Positions 52,794-62,982 are shown, numbered from the stretch's first letter. The stretch: DNA of 64,000 bases from Elusimicrobia bacterium RIFCSPLOWO2_02_FULL_39_32 (GCA_001800135.1 MGUU01000016.1:1-64000), one strand, 5' to 3'. Notes: generated by a model not told the origin, from the letters alone. A program made the numbers and translations.

Positions 52794-54464
52794 TTATAAT
52801 TCATGGCACGCCTGACAATCTTCAGTTTTAAACTTCATCTTTATCTCTTTATGAGATCCAAATTCATGACATTTAACGCAAGGCATCATTTCTGTATGAG
52901 CGCTATGCGGCATTTTTTTCCCTTTATAATTCACAAATTCCGGAGGCACCTTAACCCCTACTTTTTGATGACACATGGTTGCGCAAAAACCACCGCTCAT
53001 CAAAGGATGCTCTGAAAGGTCAGGAAGAGGAACTCCAACATTTTCTCCTAACCTTGAGAGCACGCTATCCATCTTTCTTAAAATTTGGGCTGCATAATAA
53101 ATATTGTGCGCCGCGTGGCTATTCTCAATGAAGGCAAGGTTATACTCCACATCGTTTAATTCTTTTTGAACCTTTCTTTTTTCTTCTGGGTTTAAGGATG
53201 AGGCTGCAAGCAAAGATTTTACTTTTAGCCATTTATTTTTAACATCACTTAATTCTTCAGCAATCACTTTTTTAGCTTGCGCTGTTATTCCGCGAAACTT
53301 CTCCCCATGACATTTCACGCAACTTGCCTCATGAGATCCTTTAAAAGTTTTTCCCTTAAAATGAGATTCCATGCTCTCTACAGGTTTAGAAATATGGCAG
53401 CCCACACAGTCAACATTCGCTAAATACATTGGGCTAGGAGATTGGGGAACGTCTTTAGCTCCAATTCCTCTATAAAAATCTTTCTGGCCAGTATGCTGGT
53501 CTAAATGACAAACAGAACAATCATAGGAAAGTTCCTTTTTCCCAGGCATGGAGACCTTATGCTGCATTTCAGTATGGCAATGGAAACAAGCCACATTATG
53601 TTTTGTAATATGGTTCTCATGGATAAAAGCTAAATCGCCGATCTTATCTAATTTTTCAGGCTGGTTATGGCAAGTGAAACACCTTTCTTTCGGAGCATTT
53701 CCCTTGCCTTGAATAACATCCTGATGGCAGTCTGCGCAGGCAACACCGCGCTTTCCAGAAAAATCTTTATGGTTATAATTCATATTCCCAATTTTAAAAT
53801 CTTTTTCAGGAAGTTTGTGGCAGGCTGTGCACCCGCCTACAGGATGCAGTTCTCGTCCTTCCACCATTCCCTTAAAGTGACAAAGATAACAAGTGTTCCA
53901 AGTAACCTCCATATGGTTGCCCACCACCATTTGAGCATGACAAGAGGTGCAAACTAATTTCCGATCTCTGCGCGTAGTTGTGAGGTGAGCCTTATGATCG
54001 AACTGAACTCCTTTTTCCGTTACTAATCTCCCTTCCAGCAAACGAGTTGAATGGCACTGCAAGCAGGATGAATCCTCCACTTCCGCAAATGGTTTTGAGG
54101 AATAAGTTCTTGTAACATACTTAGCCACTTGAGACAAAGCCTGAAATTTCTTCCAAAGAATTGTTTTTGGGGAACCCGGCGGATAATGGCATTCAACACA
54201 GGCAACATGGCTATGTTTAGAACTTTTCCATGCTTTATAATAAGGCTCCATAATATGGCAAGAATGGCAAAACCTAGGGCTTTCAGAATATTTTGCAAGT
54301 CCGATTAAAGATATAAATATAAATAATGCAACGCCTCCAGCGATATAAAAAAATCTTTTCCTAAAATAAATGAGAAACTTTCTTGGGGCGCCGGGAACAA
54401 TATCAATCCCGACTTTATACAGAATTTTCCACCACCATTTCCGCTGAACATCTAAATTGTCCAT
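52794..54464 (-). CDS. 15-heme c-type cytochrome with NapC/NirT-like start
   Basis: A 556-aa membrane-anchored multiheme protein. One N-terminal helix (about 38-58) precedes a NapC/NirT-like segment (FCHSCHIMEPYY), then more CxxCH motifs: I count 14 CxxCH plus one CxxxCH (CATMCH near residue 505). NapC-type proteins take electrons from quinol. A heme-poor helical part (about 400-480) interrupts the motifs. The gene overlaps the neighbouring seven-heme gene by 13 bp. Confidence 0.88.
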   Translation of the reverse strand: MDNLDVQRKWWWKILYKVGIDIVPGAPRKFLIYFRKRFFYIAGGVALFIFISLIGLAKYSESPRFCHSCHIMEPYYKAWKSSKHSHVACVECHYPPGSPKTILWKKFQALSQVAKYVTRTYSSKPFAEVEDSSCLQCHSTRLLEGRLVTEKGVQFDHKAHLTTTRRDRKLVCTSCHAQMVVGNHMEVTWNTCYLCHFKGMVEGRELHPVGGCTACHKLPEKDFKIGNMNYNHKDFSGKRGVACADCHQDVIQGKGNAPKERCFTCHNQPEKLDKIGDLAFIHENHITKHNVACFHCHTEMQHKVSMPGKKELSYDCSVCHLDQHTGQKDFYRGIGAKDVPQSPSPMYLANVDCVGCHISKPVESMESHFKGKTFKGSHEASCVKCHGEKFRGITAQAKKVIAEELSDVKNKWLKVKSLLAASSLNPEEKRKVQKELNDVEYNLAFIENSHAAHNIYYAAQILRKMDSVLSRLGENVGVPLPDLSEHPLMSGGFCATMCHQKVGVKVPPEFVNYKGKKMPHSAHTEMMPCVKCHEFGSHKEIKMKFKTEDCQACHEL

Positions 54465-55915
54465 TTTTTTGACCGTACCCTTCCGATGAGCCAGGACAAA
54501 TTCATCGGGTAAATATCCGGATCAAAAATCGTCCAATAAAAATGCCAAATTAAAATTGACAAACAAGCAAGAACAGCTTCATAAAAATGAATTAAAGTTG
54601 CAAGCTCGATAATCCACAACGGCAAATAACGCAGAGTAAAATCATTGAATACAAGCAAAGCTCCTGTTAGAATCATGATTAACGAACCCCAGATCAAAGA
54701 CCAATATTCCACCTTCTCTATATAAGAAGGGTATGCCAAATGTTTTATTTGTTTACGAACTCCAAAATTGTAAAGCATTAGTTCTGACAAATCCTTTAAA
54801 TCTTTTATTTTTGGAATCAGACTTATTTTTAAAAGGAATCGTCCTCTCCTAGTAAAAACCATGTAGATCAGGTGATAGGCTGAAACAAAACAGAATAAAA
54901 GAGCAGCCCAACGATGAATTGCTTTGCGTAAAACTTCTCCGCCAATCCATTGAAATGGGTAAGCCCACCACATTTCTGGAAACTTCAAGGCAAAGCCGCT
55001 ATAAGCAAGCAAAATAAAAACAAAAAGAAGAAACCCATGTTGAAACCGTTCATTCAAGTTAAGTCTCTCTGCTAAATTTGTCCCTTGATTCACTTCATGT
55101 TTAACTCCAGAAGATGAAATATAAGAGAGCGTCTTACGGAGGTAATCAGAAAAATTATGAACAAACATAAATCCAACCACGAAGGGAATAAGAACCAAAT
55201 AAAAAACTTTTACCCAGCGAACCAGAAAAAAAACCTCTGTCTTTTTTTTGCCATGGACCTTACCCGTAAACAATTTAGACGGGGCTCCCGGATGACATTT
55301 TCCGCAAGTTTGATACAAATTTTTAGGATGGACGGACGATAACGGATCAGACGATGGAAGAATTCCGTGCCATCCATGGCAAGATGCGCAGTTGGCCACT
55401 TTAAAATCTCCGCCTCGGCTTGCAAGCCCGTGATATGAATTTTGGAATGTTTCTAAACGGTCTTTTGGCAAACCAAATTTAGTAACGATTTTTTCTGAAT
55501 CGTGGCAGCTGGCGCAAGTTTTTGTGATTCTTCCTTTCCAAACAGTGGATGCAGGATCATTGACGGACAAAATCGTATGTTCACCGTGGCAATCGTTGCA
55601 AAAAGGAGCTTCCTTAATGCCTCTAGCTCTTGCCTTGCCATGAACACTGTTTTCATAAACCTTTAAAACATCCTCATGACAAGATGCGCATGAGCTGGCT
55701 TGAGGCTTTGAAGGATGAGGAATTACTTCCGCATCCACATGGCAAGAAATGCATGGGTTCTTGCCATGAATGGAACCTTCAAACTGTTTTAGATTTACGA
55801 ATGGAATATCAGACGATTCTTGCCCATGACAAGAGTTGCAAACCTCATTATCCTGGGCATAAAGAGGAGCATGGATCAAACTTAAAAAAAACAGTAAAGA
55901 TATGAAGGTTCTCAT
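54452..55915 (-). CDS. Seven-heme cytochrome c fused to a cytochrome b561-like membrane domain
   Basis: A 487-aa protein. A signal peptide is followed by seven CxxCH motifs (CNSCH, CISCH, CASCH, CNDCH, CASCH, CASCH, CGKCH) and then a four- to five-helix cytochrome b561/PhsC-type domain with helical His (FQHGFLLFVF; AIHRWAALLF; SAYHLIYMVF; HFYEAVLACL). This design moves electrons between quinone and periplasm. The start is taken at the ATG at 55915 because the longer frame begins with TTG. Confidence 0.88.
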   Translation of the reverse strand: MRTFISLLFFLSLIHAPLYAQDNEVCNSCHGQESSDIPFVNLKQFEGSIHGKNPCISCHVDAEVIPHPSKPQASSCASCHEDVLKVYENSVHGKARARGIKEAPFCNDCHGEHTILSVNDPASTVWKGRITKTCASCHDSEKIVTKFGLPKDRLETFQNSYHGLASRGGDFKVANCASCHGWHGILPSSDPLSSVHPKNLYQTCGKCHPGAPSKLFTGKVHGKKKTEVFFLVRWVKVFYLVLIPFVVGFMFVHNFSDYLRKTLSYISSSGVKHEVNQGTNLAERLNLNERFQHGFLLFVFILLAYSGFALKFPEMWWAYPFQWIGGEVLRKAIHRWAALLFCFVSAYHLIYMVFTRRGRFLLKISLIPKIKDLKDLSELMLYNFGVRKQIKHLAYPSYIEKVEYWSLIWGSLIMILTGALLVFNDFTLRYLPLWIIELATLIHFYEAVLACLSILIWHFYWTIFDPDIYPMNLSWLIGRVRSKKWTI

Positions 55916-55976
55916 ACATATTTTCAATACCTTAATTCAAAAAAATGCTTAAAAAATCCAAATTCCAGTAAGTCAG

Positions 55977-56327
55977 CTATTTTTTTGGAGCAAGTCCCCT
56001 AAAATATTGAAGAACTGATTTTTGTTGTTCAGCTTTTAACTGTTTGCCATAAGCAGGCATCTTATTTTTTCCTTCCGTAATAATTTTAAGAAGCTCCTCA
56101 TCTTTTTTTACGGAAGTTTCTTCATCCACAATGTTCAGCGCAGCAGGCTCCACCTTAAACACCTTAGACATAGCCGCATTCCCTTTTCCATCTTTCCCAT
56201 GGCAGGAACCACACTTAGACTGAAACAGCTTCTGTGTGGGGTCAGCCACAGGCGGTGCCGCACACAAGTAAGAACTTAGCGCTACAACACCTACAATTCC
56301 AAGAGAATATACTTTTATTTTTTTCAT
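55977..56327 (-). CDS. Small monoheme c-type cytochrome
   Basis: A 116-aa periplasmic cytochrome with signal peptide (about 1-23), C-G-S-C-H-G-K-D-G-K-G and a Met ligand probably in KNKMPAYGK. A likely soluble carrier between the large cytochromes, b6 complex and oxidase. GGAGG precedes its ATG. Confidence 0.92.
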   Translation of the reverse strand: MKKIKVYSLGIVGVVALSSYLCAAPPVADPTQKLFQSKCGSCHGKDGKGNAAMSKVFKVEPAALNIVDEETSVKKDEELLKIITEGKNKMPAYGKQLKAEQQKSVLQYFRGLAPKK

Positions 56328-56347
56328 TGATGTGATACCTCCATTCG

Positions 56348-57697
56348 TTAAAACATCGCCCGTATGTGAGCTAAAATTTCATGAATTTGGGAAGGATGCG
56401 TTGTGTTCACAGTGGTCCCATCCATGTCCAACCGACCCACTAAACCAATCCGTATGTTCTCTCTTGGGAAGAACCAGATCGTAGGGCTAATCTTATTGAA
56501 ATTCTCTGCAGGACGGTCTCCAGAATCCACCCAGTCATATTGAACGCCGGTCCACCAAGCAGGATTAATGGTATACCCAATTTGCCCCGCAATACCGTTG
56601 GACTTCAACTTCATAGGCGCAGAGGTGTTGTTCAAGTTTCCGTTGGAATCTTCGCTGTAGTAATAAGCGGCAATCAGATCCAACCCCTTATATCGAAGAT
56701 TGACGCCAGGTGAAACTGTAAACCAACGATTGGACACATAGGATGTCGTGCTTGTATCTCCGGAGTAATTCCCAAAAACGGAGATTTGACTTCCATCAAA
56801 ATCCCCACCATTTTTCCTGATCCCTAGAGTCGAAGAATAATTTTGCAACTCGTTCTTATCGTCCGCCTGCTTCTTTCCTTGAGAAAGTACGCCAGAATAA
56901 ACGAATTCAAAAGCATTCCAAAGTTTGGGCAAACCAAAGATTTCAATTCCCGGCACAGCATCTGAAAGCGCGATCTGGTCGTTCGATTTACCTGTAGGAG
57001 CAGATTCCGAATTGGACCTTCCACTCATGGCTTGAACATTAATATTTGGGATCATGCGTAAACGACCGCTCATAACGTGCCAATCTGCTTGAGGAATATT
57101 TCCCAATCTTGCGCTCATGGCGCCATTTTCTCCCACAATATTGTGCCAGCCTAACATAAACCAATTGTTTTTAACCGTATTATTAGCATTCCCAGCGATC
57201 TCTGTTTCAATGAATATGGAAACGTTCTTGAATATGGAACCTGCAGTAAAGAGCTGAAGCCAATCAGCTGTCCCCACATTAACAAGGGTCGATTCTTTCG
57301 TTCCATTACTATCTCTATCTAAAGATTTCGTTTTAACTTGGATAGGGTTCAAAGCAATTCTTAAACCAATAAGATTTCCTATCTCGCTAATGAACAAACG
57401 GTCCGTCACACGATTTTTTCCAGTTTCATCCCCATCTTGGGAATCCAACATTTGAAATCCATTCGCTTTGAAACGTTCTCCAAACGCGGTTAAGCGCGGA
57501 AACGCAGTATGGCAGGCATTGCAGCTCATACTGTACTTTCGAGCAAATTGAGACACCGCCTGAGCCTCGTTTACACCATTAGAACGCACTGGACAAAGAT
57601 GTCTTATCTTTTGAACCACCGGCGGAGCGATCCAGCTTAAAAATAATGTAAGCAAAATAATTCCAACGGCGCTGCCGTACTTCTTTAACTTTTTCAT
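56348..57697 (-). CDS. Cyc2-like outer-membrane cytochrome-porin fusion
   Basis: A 449-aa protein. After a signal anchor, residues about 50-85 carry the Cyc2-type motif QFARKYSMSCNACHTAFPRLTAFGERFKANG in pattern (one CxxCH); the rest is a beta barrel of about 14-16 strands ending in an aromatic Phe. Cyc2 proteins oxidise Fe(II) at the cell surface and pass electrons inward. The first half matches in the key FAR, CxxCH, FP.L..FG, FK..G positions, but the barrel is different enough that iron oxidation is not proved. The start is ATG at 57697. Confidence 0.78.
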   Translation of the reverse strand: MKKLKKYGSAVGIILLTLFLSWIAPPVVQKIRHLCPVRSNGVNEAQAVSQFARKYSMSCNACHTAFPRLTAFGERFKANGFQMLDSQDGDETGKNRVTDRLFISEIGNLIGLRIALNPIQVKTKSLDRDSNGTKESTLVNVGTADWLQLFTAGSIFKNVSIFIETEIAGNANNTVKNNWFMLGWHNIVGENGAMSARLGNIPQADWHVMSGRLRMIPNINVQAMSGRSNSESAPTGKSNDQIALSDAVPGIEIFGLPKLWNAFEFVYSGVLSQGKKQADDKNELQNYSSTLGIRKNGGDFDGSQISVFGNYSGDTSTTSYVSNRWFTVSPGVNLRYKGLDLIAAYYYSEDSNGNLNNTSAPMKLKSNGIAGQIGYTINPAWWTGVQYDWVDSGDRPAENFNKISPTIWFFPRENIRIGLVGRLDMDGTTVNTTHPSQIHEILAHIRAMF

Positions 57698-57744
57698 TAT
57701 AAACAACCCCCTCTTAGAATGTAACCAGTCTTTATTTCTTCTAA

Positions 57745-59997
57745 CTAAAATTTATAACTGAGAGATAAACCTGCAATGTGCGCATCAACATCTCCTTGAG
57801 TCGCATCCAGGAACACGGATTGCGGCCATGCAGTTTGCCACGGCTGAATAGTCTCAAAAGCAAAATCTTCCACTAAATATTTTTCATACTGATAACTTAA
57901 TTTTGCGGTTAGGTTTTCCATAAACCGCCATTTTAAAGAAGTGTTAACTTTATGAAGTTCTGTTTTAGTCTGTGGAAAATCCACTGCAAGAGCAGATGCT
58001 GTTCTAACAGTAGAAGGATTATTAGCTCTTAACTCCCCTTTAGATCGGCTAAAGTTGTAGTCCGCATCTAAAAACAATTTGTCTTTAGAAATTACTCCAT
58101 TGCCGCCAATGCCAAAAGTGTCTGTGATATCTTTTGAAACAGCCAGCCAATCATCCGCTTCAAAATCAGTAGGCGCTGTTGTTGCGTTGCCAGACGCGCG
58201 ATATCTTGATTTCATTTCCAATGTGTTCTCTTCGCGGCCAAAATTGCCAAACAAGGTCAAAAATTCCGCAAGGTCATATGTTACATCAAAGCTAACAGAA
58301 TGATTTTTATCTTTTTTCACTCCGTAAGAAGTTCCATTATAATCATCCACGCGATAACTATATTCTGCGGCTAAGGTTAAAACATCAAAAGGAAAAATCA
58401 TAGTTTTAATCCCGGTTATATCTCTCAAACGATTCGCTTCGTCAAACTTTCTTAATAAGGGCAAATTTCCAAGAGCATTGATCCCCTCCCCAATCGGGTA
58501 GGTTTCTTCAGCAACTTCTTCGGCATTGTAGTGATGATGGTAGCGATTGGCATGGAGGTAATTTGGCCGGAGCTGGATCCAATTCTGGAGAACAAAATTT
58601 AAAGAACTTTTGAATGTATGTTCGTAGGAATTTTCAACTTCGCGGTGTGTGCGCGTTATTTTTTCCCATTCATAGCCTAGGTTTAAATCAAACGATTTCA
58701 AAATTTGATAAGAAGCATCCGTGCCTGCGCTCAATTTGGTATAACCAATCGCTAAACTTTTTCTTTGGCGGGCTGGATTAAAATTGCCTTTAGGCGTGGA
58801 GGTTGATGAGGTTGAATCATATGGAATATACTGTTCCATGGTCATCTCTTCTGTTTTATTCTCAAGTTTGTAATATCTCATTTTCCCAGACACTAAAAGC
58901 GGCTGTAAAGGCCGCATGGATAAGGACGAGTTAGCTGACAATACATTCATCTTTCCATCCAGACTAGATCGGGGCGGATTGATATTGACGCCCAATGTTT
59001 GAGCTCTTGCTAAGATCGCCTGATTAATTGTTGGCGGCAAAAACGTGTCATTTTGACGCCATATTCCATAGGAAAGAGAAGCATTTAAACGGCTTTGCCA
59101 AATAGGGATATTGACGCCGCCACCAAAATTAAATTGATGAGCATGGTTATCCGGAGGAAGGGAGAATCTTGCCCTATCAGGCGTGGAAGCGCCTGAAGCC
59201 GAGACCGCGCCATCAGTTCTTCGCCAAGGATTATCCGCCACAATTGCGTCAATGTCGTTCTTAAATAACGACGCCTCATAGCTAAATATGGTGTTGAAAT
59301 TTCCCTGATTCATTTGCGCGATAAATCCCGCTTTTTGTGTTTTGTAGCTGATAGGTTCCGGAACTTCAACCAAAGATCCATATCCAAAAGCAATTCCGAT
59401 TGGCCGGCTTCCATTTCGGTCTTCATTAGAGCCTGTGAATTTCAAGGTTAAATTCTCCATTGGGCTCAAACGAATATCCGCGCTAATCAGATCCCTTCTC
59501 AATTGAAGTGGAATTGCCGGCACATCAGAAAAAACAGAAGGGGCGTTATTAGTGCTTGTTTGCAGATCAGTTTGAAGTTGATTGGAAAAGCCAAAATATC
59601 CTCCACCATCATGCACATATAGAGATTTACCTGTATTAGAAAATTTGTGGAGAGATTGGTCGTACTTAAATCCAAGTTCCATCACCCCATATTTTCCCCC
59701 TTTTAAGAGAATGTTCTGATCCTCCAATCCTGGTTTAATGCTTTGGATGTTGAGGTAACAATTGGACGCATCCTCTGGTTGGCTTTTAAACCTGAAACTT
59801 TCCACATAGGCGCCTTCAGGAACCGTTCTATATTCATCGAACTTAGATGAGTCTTTTTCTTTTCTTGCGCCTTGCACAGTAAATTCAAAATCTCCTTCCA
59901 TGGCAGGAAAAAGAGGGTGAACAAAGATCAAAAGAAAAAATAAACCGCTGCCTAATTTAATTGTTTTATTCATCACTAACTTAAAATTAAAATTCAT
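57745..59997 (-). CDS. MtrB/PioB-family outer-membrane porin
   Basis: A 750-aa outer-membrane barrel that should enclose MtrA. A signal peptide, then a family-typical N-terminal region (about 33-150) and a long alternating strand pattern to the C-terminal F. The stretch NPWRRTDG ... LPPDNHAHQFNFG near 260-295 is a MtrB/PioB hallmark. GGAGG precedes the ATG. It is located directly after the MtrA-like gene in the same operon. Confidence 0.9.
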   Translation of the reverse strand: MNFNFKLVMNKTIKLGSGLFFLLIFVHPLFPAMEGDFEFTVQGARKEKDSSKFDEYRTVPEGAYVESFRFKSQPEDASNCYLNIQSIKPGLEDQNILLKGGKYGVMELGFKYDQSLHKFSNTGKSLYVHDGGGYFGFSNQLQTDLQTSTNNAPSVFSDVPAIPLQLRRDLISADIRLSPMENLTLKFTGSNEDRNGSRPIGIAFGYGSLVEVPEPISYKTQKAGFIAQMNQGNFNTIFSYEASLFKNDIDAIVADNPWRRTDGAVSASGASTPDRARFSLPPDNHAHQFNFGGGVNIPIWQSRLNASLSYGIWRQNDTFLPPTINQAILARAQTLGVNINPPRSSLDGKMNVLSANSSLSMRPLQPLLVSGKMRYYKLENKTEEMTMEQYIPYDSTSSTSTPKGNFNPARQRKSLAIGYTKLSAGTDASYQILKSFDLNLGYEWEKITRTHREVENSYEHTFKSSLNFVLQNWIQLRPNYLHANRYHHHYNAEEVAEETYPIGEGINALGNLPLLRKFDEANRLRDITGIKTMIFPFDVLTLAAEYSYRVDDYNGTSYGVKKDKNHSVSFDVTYDLAEFLTLFGNFGREENTLEMKSRYRASGNATTAPTDFEADDWLAVSKDITDTFGIGGNGVISKDKLFLDADYNFSRSKGELRANNPSTVRTASALAVDFPQTKTELHKVNTSLKWRFMENLTAKLSYQYEKYLVEDFAFETIQPWQTAWPQSVFLDATQGDVDAHIAGLSLSYKF

Positions 59998-60012
59998 AAG
60001 TTTTACCTCCTA

Positions 60013-60924
60013 TTACCTTTGAAGACGCGCGCCTGCAGGATGATTTGAACCATGGATTTGCGCATGGCATTGAGTGCATGCCCTGGAACCGCCGATATTG
60101 GTTAAACCAGCCTCAAAAGCATCTGGATCTGCGCCTGCTGTGGTGGGGTGCCGGGATTCAATATGACACTGTTGGCAGAGTCTTGGGCGCTTCACTTTTA
60201 AAAGTTTATCGTGCTGAGATCCATGAGCTTCATGGCAATTCAAGCAATTTTCCCGCACTGGAGCATGTTCCCAAAGGAATGGACCGCGCTTTTCTGCATG
60301 GCATGCGTAACAATTTTCATTAGTTGAATTCTGCGCTAAAAGTTTTGGTCCCGCGCTTCCATGCGGATTATGGCAGCTTGAACATTGCATTTTCCCATCC
60401 CGGAGAGGCATATGGGAAGAACGCAAGCTTTGCGCTTTTCGGATCTGATGGCATTGATAGCAGGTTTCAGCTTCATTATTTTTAACCATCAGTGGATCTG
60501 TTTTAGAATGATGCATGCTATGGCAATTTAAACAAGAGACATCCCTTGATTCATGCTGGCTTCCTTTCCAAAACGCTCGATTCCCATTTTCATGACATTT
60601 TAAACATGTTTCTGAAGATTCAGACACACTCAATTTTTTTGGATTTTTTATGGATGCGAAACCGGGGTTCGTTTTATCCCCAGCAGCTTCCGCATGAAGA
60701 GAGCCGGGACCGTGGCATGTTTCGCATGATTCTTCAAATGAGATTTTCTTTACCGCGGGCAAAGTTTTAGCATGCGTATTTTTCTTAAACGCTTCAACTT
60801 GATCTGAATGGCAGCCCATACATGTAGAGGCGCCCACTTTTTCCGGGTCGCTTGAATAAGCTGCCTGACTTGCGCAGTATAATAACACCCCTGCTAGACT
60901 AAAGATGAACGTCACTTTTTTCAT
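60013..60924 (-). CDS. Decaheme cytochrome of the MtrA/DmsE type
   Basis: A 303-aa periplasmic protein with ten CxxCH motifs in the family spacing and a signal peptide ending near residue 24. MtrA sits inside the MtrB barrel and carries electrons across the outer membrane. The ATG at 60924 has GGAGG 5 bp upstream; an ATG 12 bp earlier lies inside the ribosome site. With the barrel and Cyc2-like gene it forms a transmembrane conduit. Confidence 0.93.
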   Translation of the reverse strand: MKKVTFIFSLAGVLLYCASQAAYSSDPEKVGASTCMGCHSDQVEAFKKNTHAKTLPAVKKISFEESCETCHGPGSLHAEAAGDKTNPGFASIKNPKKLSVSESSETCLKCHENGNRAFWKGSQHESRDVSCLNCHSMHHSKTDPLMVKNNEAETCYQCHQIRKAQSLRSSHMPLRDGKMQCSSCHNPHGSAGPKLLAQNSTNENCYACHAEKRGPFLWEHAPVRENCLNCHEAHGSQHDKLLKVKRPRLCQQCHIESRHPTTAGADPDAFEAGLTNIGGSRACTQCHAQIHGSNHPAGARLQR

Positions 60925-60983
60925 TAGTTCCTCCATTCAACCTCTTCTTTAATTGTTAATTTTAATTCAATCAAATTCTGTTT

Positions 60984-61793
60984 TTATGCATAACTATGCA
61001 GCCCGCTCAAAAGATAGTTCACTCCAAAATAAGTAAAAAGCACGATTATAAAACCAGCCAGCGACAGCCATGCAAACTTTTCATTTTTCCAGTTACGGCT
61101 CTTCCTTAAATGAAGAGCTGTTGCATAAAAAAACCAGGTAATGAGAGACCATGTTTCTTTGGGATCCCACGACCAGTAAGAACCCCAGGCAGAGTTTGCC
61201 CAAACAGATCCCAAAATAATGCCAATGGTTAGAAATAAAAATCCTAAGACAACAGTTCTTTCCATTAATCCGTCAAAAGCATAAGATTTTTCTTCTTCTA
61301 CTTTTTTTCTGAAACAAACAAGATAGATTCCTGCTCCTAAAAAAGAGAGCGCAAAAGAAGCGTAGCCAATCATGATGGTTGTAACATGCAATAAAAGCCA
61401 ATTAGATTGCAAAGCAGGCATTAAGGATTGGATAGACCGGTCATTAAGGCTTGCGATCCCAAGCAAGACTAAAGAAAAAAGAGATACCCAAAACCCAAGC
61501 CCAAGCAAAGGAAATCTTTTTGTTTCAGAACTTATTTTGTAAAGAAATGAAAAATATAGTAAAGAAACTAACCAAACTAATAGGGTAAGGGATTCATACA
61601 TATTGGACATGGGCGCATAATTGCCCCCAGACCAACGCCAAATGATATAAAGCATCTCAACTATAAATGCCCAAATTATAAAAGTTAAACCAATCCATTC
61701 TAAAAATTTCTTTTTAGTAATATAGCTGATTCCATAACTTAAAATGGAAAGCAAATAAACCGCAAAAGAAAAATTAAACGCAAAGCTATGCAT
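60984..61793 (-). CDS. Cytochrome c maturation protein CcsA/CcsB (ResC)
   Basis: A 269-aa membrane protein with eight helices and the heme-handling WxWD motif (WGSYWSWDPKETWSL near 210). Together with Ccs1/ResB it exports heme and attaches it to CxxCH proteins (system II). Its start overlaps ccs1 by 8 bp. It is placed upstream of all the multiheme genes in the operon. Confidence 0.93.
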   Translation of the reverse strand: MHSFAFNFSFAVYLLSILSYGISYITKKKFLEWIGLTFIIWAFIVEMLYIIWRWSGGNYAPMSNMYESLTLLVWLVSLLYFSFLYKISSETKRFPLLGLGFWVSLFSLVLLGIASLNDRSIQSLMPALQSNWLLLHVTTIMIGYASFALSFLGAGIYLVCFRKKVEEEKSYAFDGLMERTVVLGFLFLTIGIILGSVWANSAWGSYWSWDPKETWSLITWFFYATALHLRKSRNWKNEKFAWLSLAGFIIVLFTYFGVNYLLSGLHSYA

Positions 61794-62961
61794 TATCTTC
61801 TCCTTTCTTAAAATCTTTCGGAAAACTACTGTTGCTCATTGGTATTTTTGAAGAAAAAATTTTAGTAAGAATATTTCTTATTTTACCTGAATAGACTGGG
61901 TGAGATTTCTTTCCATAAAAAGAGATTGTTAACCCCAAAGGAAGAAGAATAAATCCAGCATAGATTAAAGGCACGCCAGGATCCTTTACAACTTGAAATG
62001 AAGAATAAGTTGGATCCTCTGGATTATAGCCAGACTGATAAAATGTGTAACCCCCAAACTTAAAAGGATGATTCACTGATGTTTCAGCAGCAACTAAAAG
62101 CTGCGATTCTTTTAAAATCTCAATCTTGCTTTTGAACTGTTTAATTTTCCCTGGAACATATTGGTAAAGCAAATCCAAATGTTTTTCCACACTATTGGCT
62201 CCATTGGAAAGATGTGAAAGTTCAGGAAACTTTGCAAAAAGCCATACTCGTTTAGTTGGAGAAGCGGTCACTTCCACTTGTAAAGCTGGATTATTAGGGA
62301 AAGAGGAAGCAGAGTAAGCTCTCCACTCTCCACTTGCGCTATCTTTTTCAACTCGCAAATCAGGTTCATAGCGCAAAACATTTAGTTTAACGCTTTTCTT
62401 CAAAAAATAATCTTTCCCTGGTTCAACTTCTAAACTTTCACTCCAACCTTCTTTTAAATTCTTAACCTGAATAAAATGTTGTCCGGAGCTATAAGTATCA
62501 ATATTAAAATCCGCTAACCGAACTTGAAACGGAAGATGAATCGTTGGTCCATTGCTGGCGCTAGATGGGACACAACAGTTAGCTTCCTTAACTCTTAGTT
62601 CTAAAACCCCTTTTTCAGCTAATAAAGCGCTGGTAACTCCGCCAGCTAAAATAACTAATATGGCTGTGTGGCTAATGAGAGCGCCCCAAGGCAAACTTTT
62701 ATATTTTTTTTCTTGAATGCGCATCAGTATGCAGGCGGAAGTGTTTAACCCCAGCAAAACTAAAAGCCCAATAAACCATGCTGAATGAAAAAGATTAAAA
62801 AGACCAAGATTAGACAAAATTTTAACCATACTAGGTGAAAAAATTTGTTGAACTTTTTCTGCAGGTAAATTTTGAGGGATTAGGGTTCCACTTATCATGG
62901 AAACAATTAATATTAAGGAAAGGATAAAAAAAAGTTGAAGAGAAGCAAGTTTTTTAATCAT
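61786..62961 (-). CDS. Cytochrome c maturation protein Ccs1/ResB
   Basis: A 391-aa protein with membrane helices at about 8-28, 60-80, 94-115 and near 335-355 and a large periplasmic loop. It ends with the family pattern GFILLPLGLTISFYGKKSHP. Partner of CcsA in heme ligation to apocytochromes. An AAAAGG ribosome site lies just after the tRNA 3' end. Confidence 0.9.
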   Translation of the reverse strand: MIKKLASLQLFFILSLILIVSMISGTLIPQNLPAEKVQQIFSPSMVKILSNLGLFNLFHSAWFIGLLVLLGLNTSACILMRIQEKKYKSLPWGALISHTAILVILAGGVTSALLAEKGVLELRVKEANCCVPSSASNGPTIHLPFQVRLADFNIDTYSSGQHFIQVKNLKEGWSESLEVEPGKDYFLKKSVKLNVLRYEPDLRVEKDSASGEWRAYSASSFPNNPALQVEVTASPTKRVWLFAKFPELSHLSNGANSVEKHLDLLYQYVPGKIKQFKSKIEILKESQLLVAAETSVNHPFKFGGYTFYQSGYNPEDPTYSSFQVVKDPGVPLIYAGFILLPLGLTISFYGKKSHPVYSGKIRNILTKIFSSKIPMSNSSFPKDFKKGEDNA

Positions 62962-62982
62962 ATTTTTATGACCTTTTTATAT

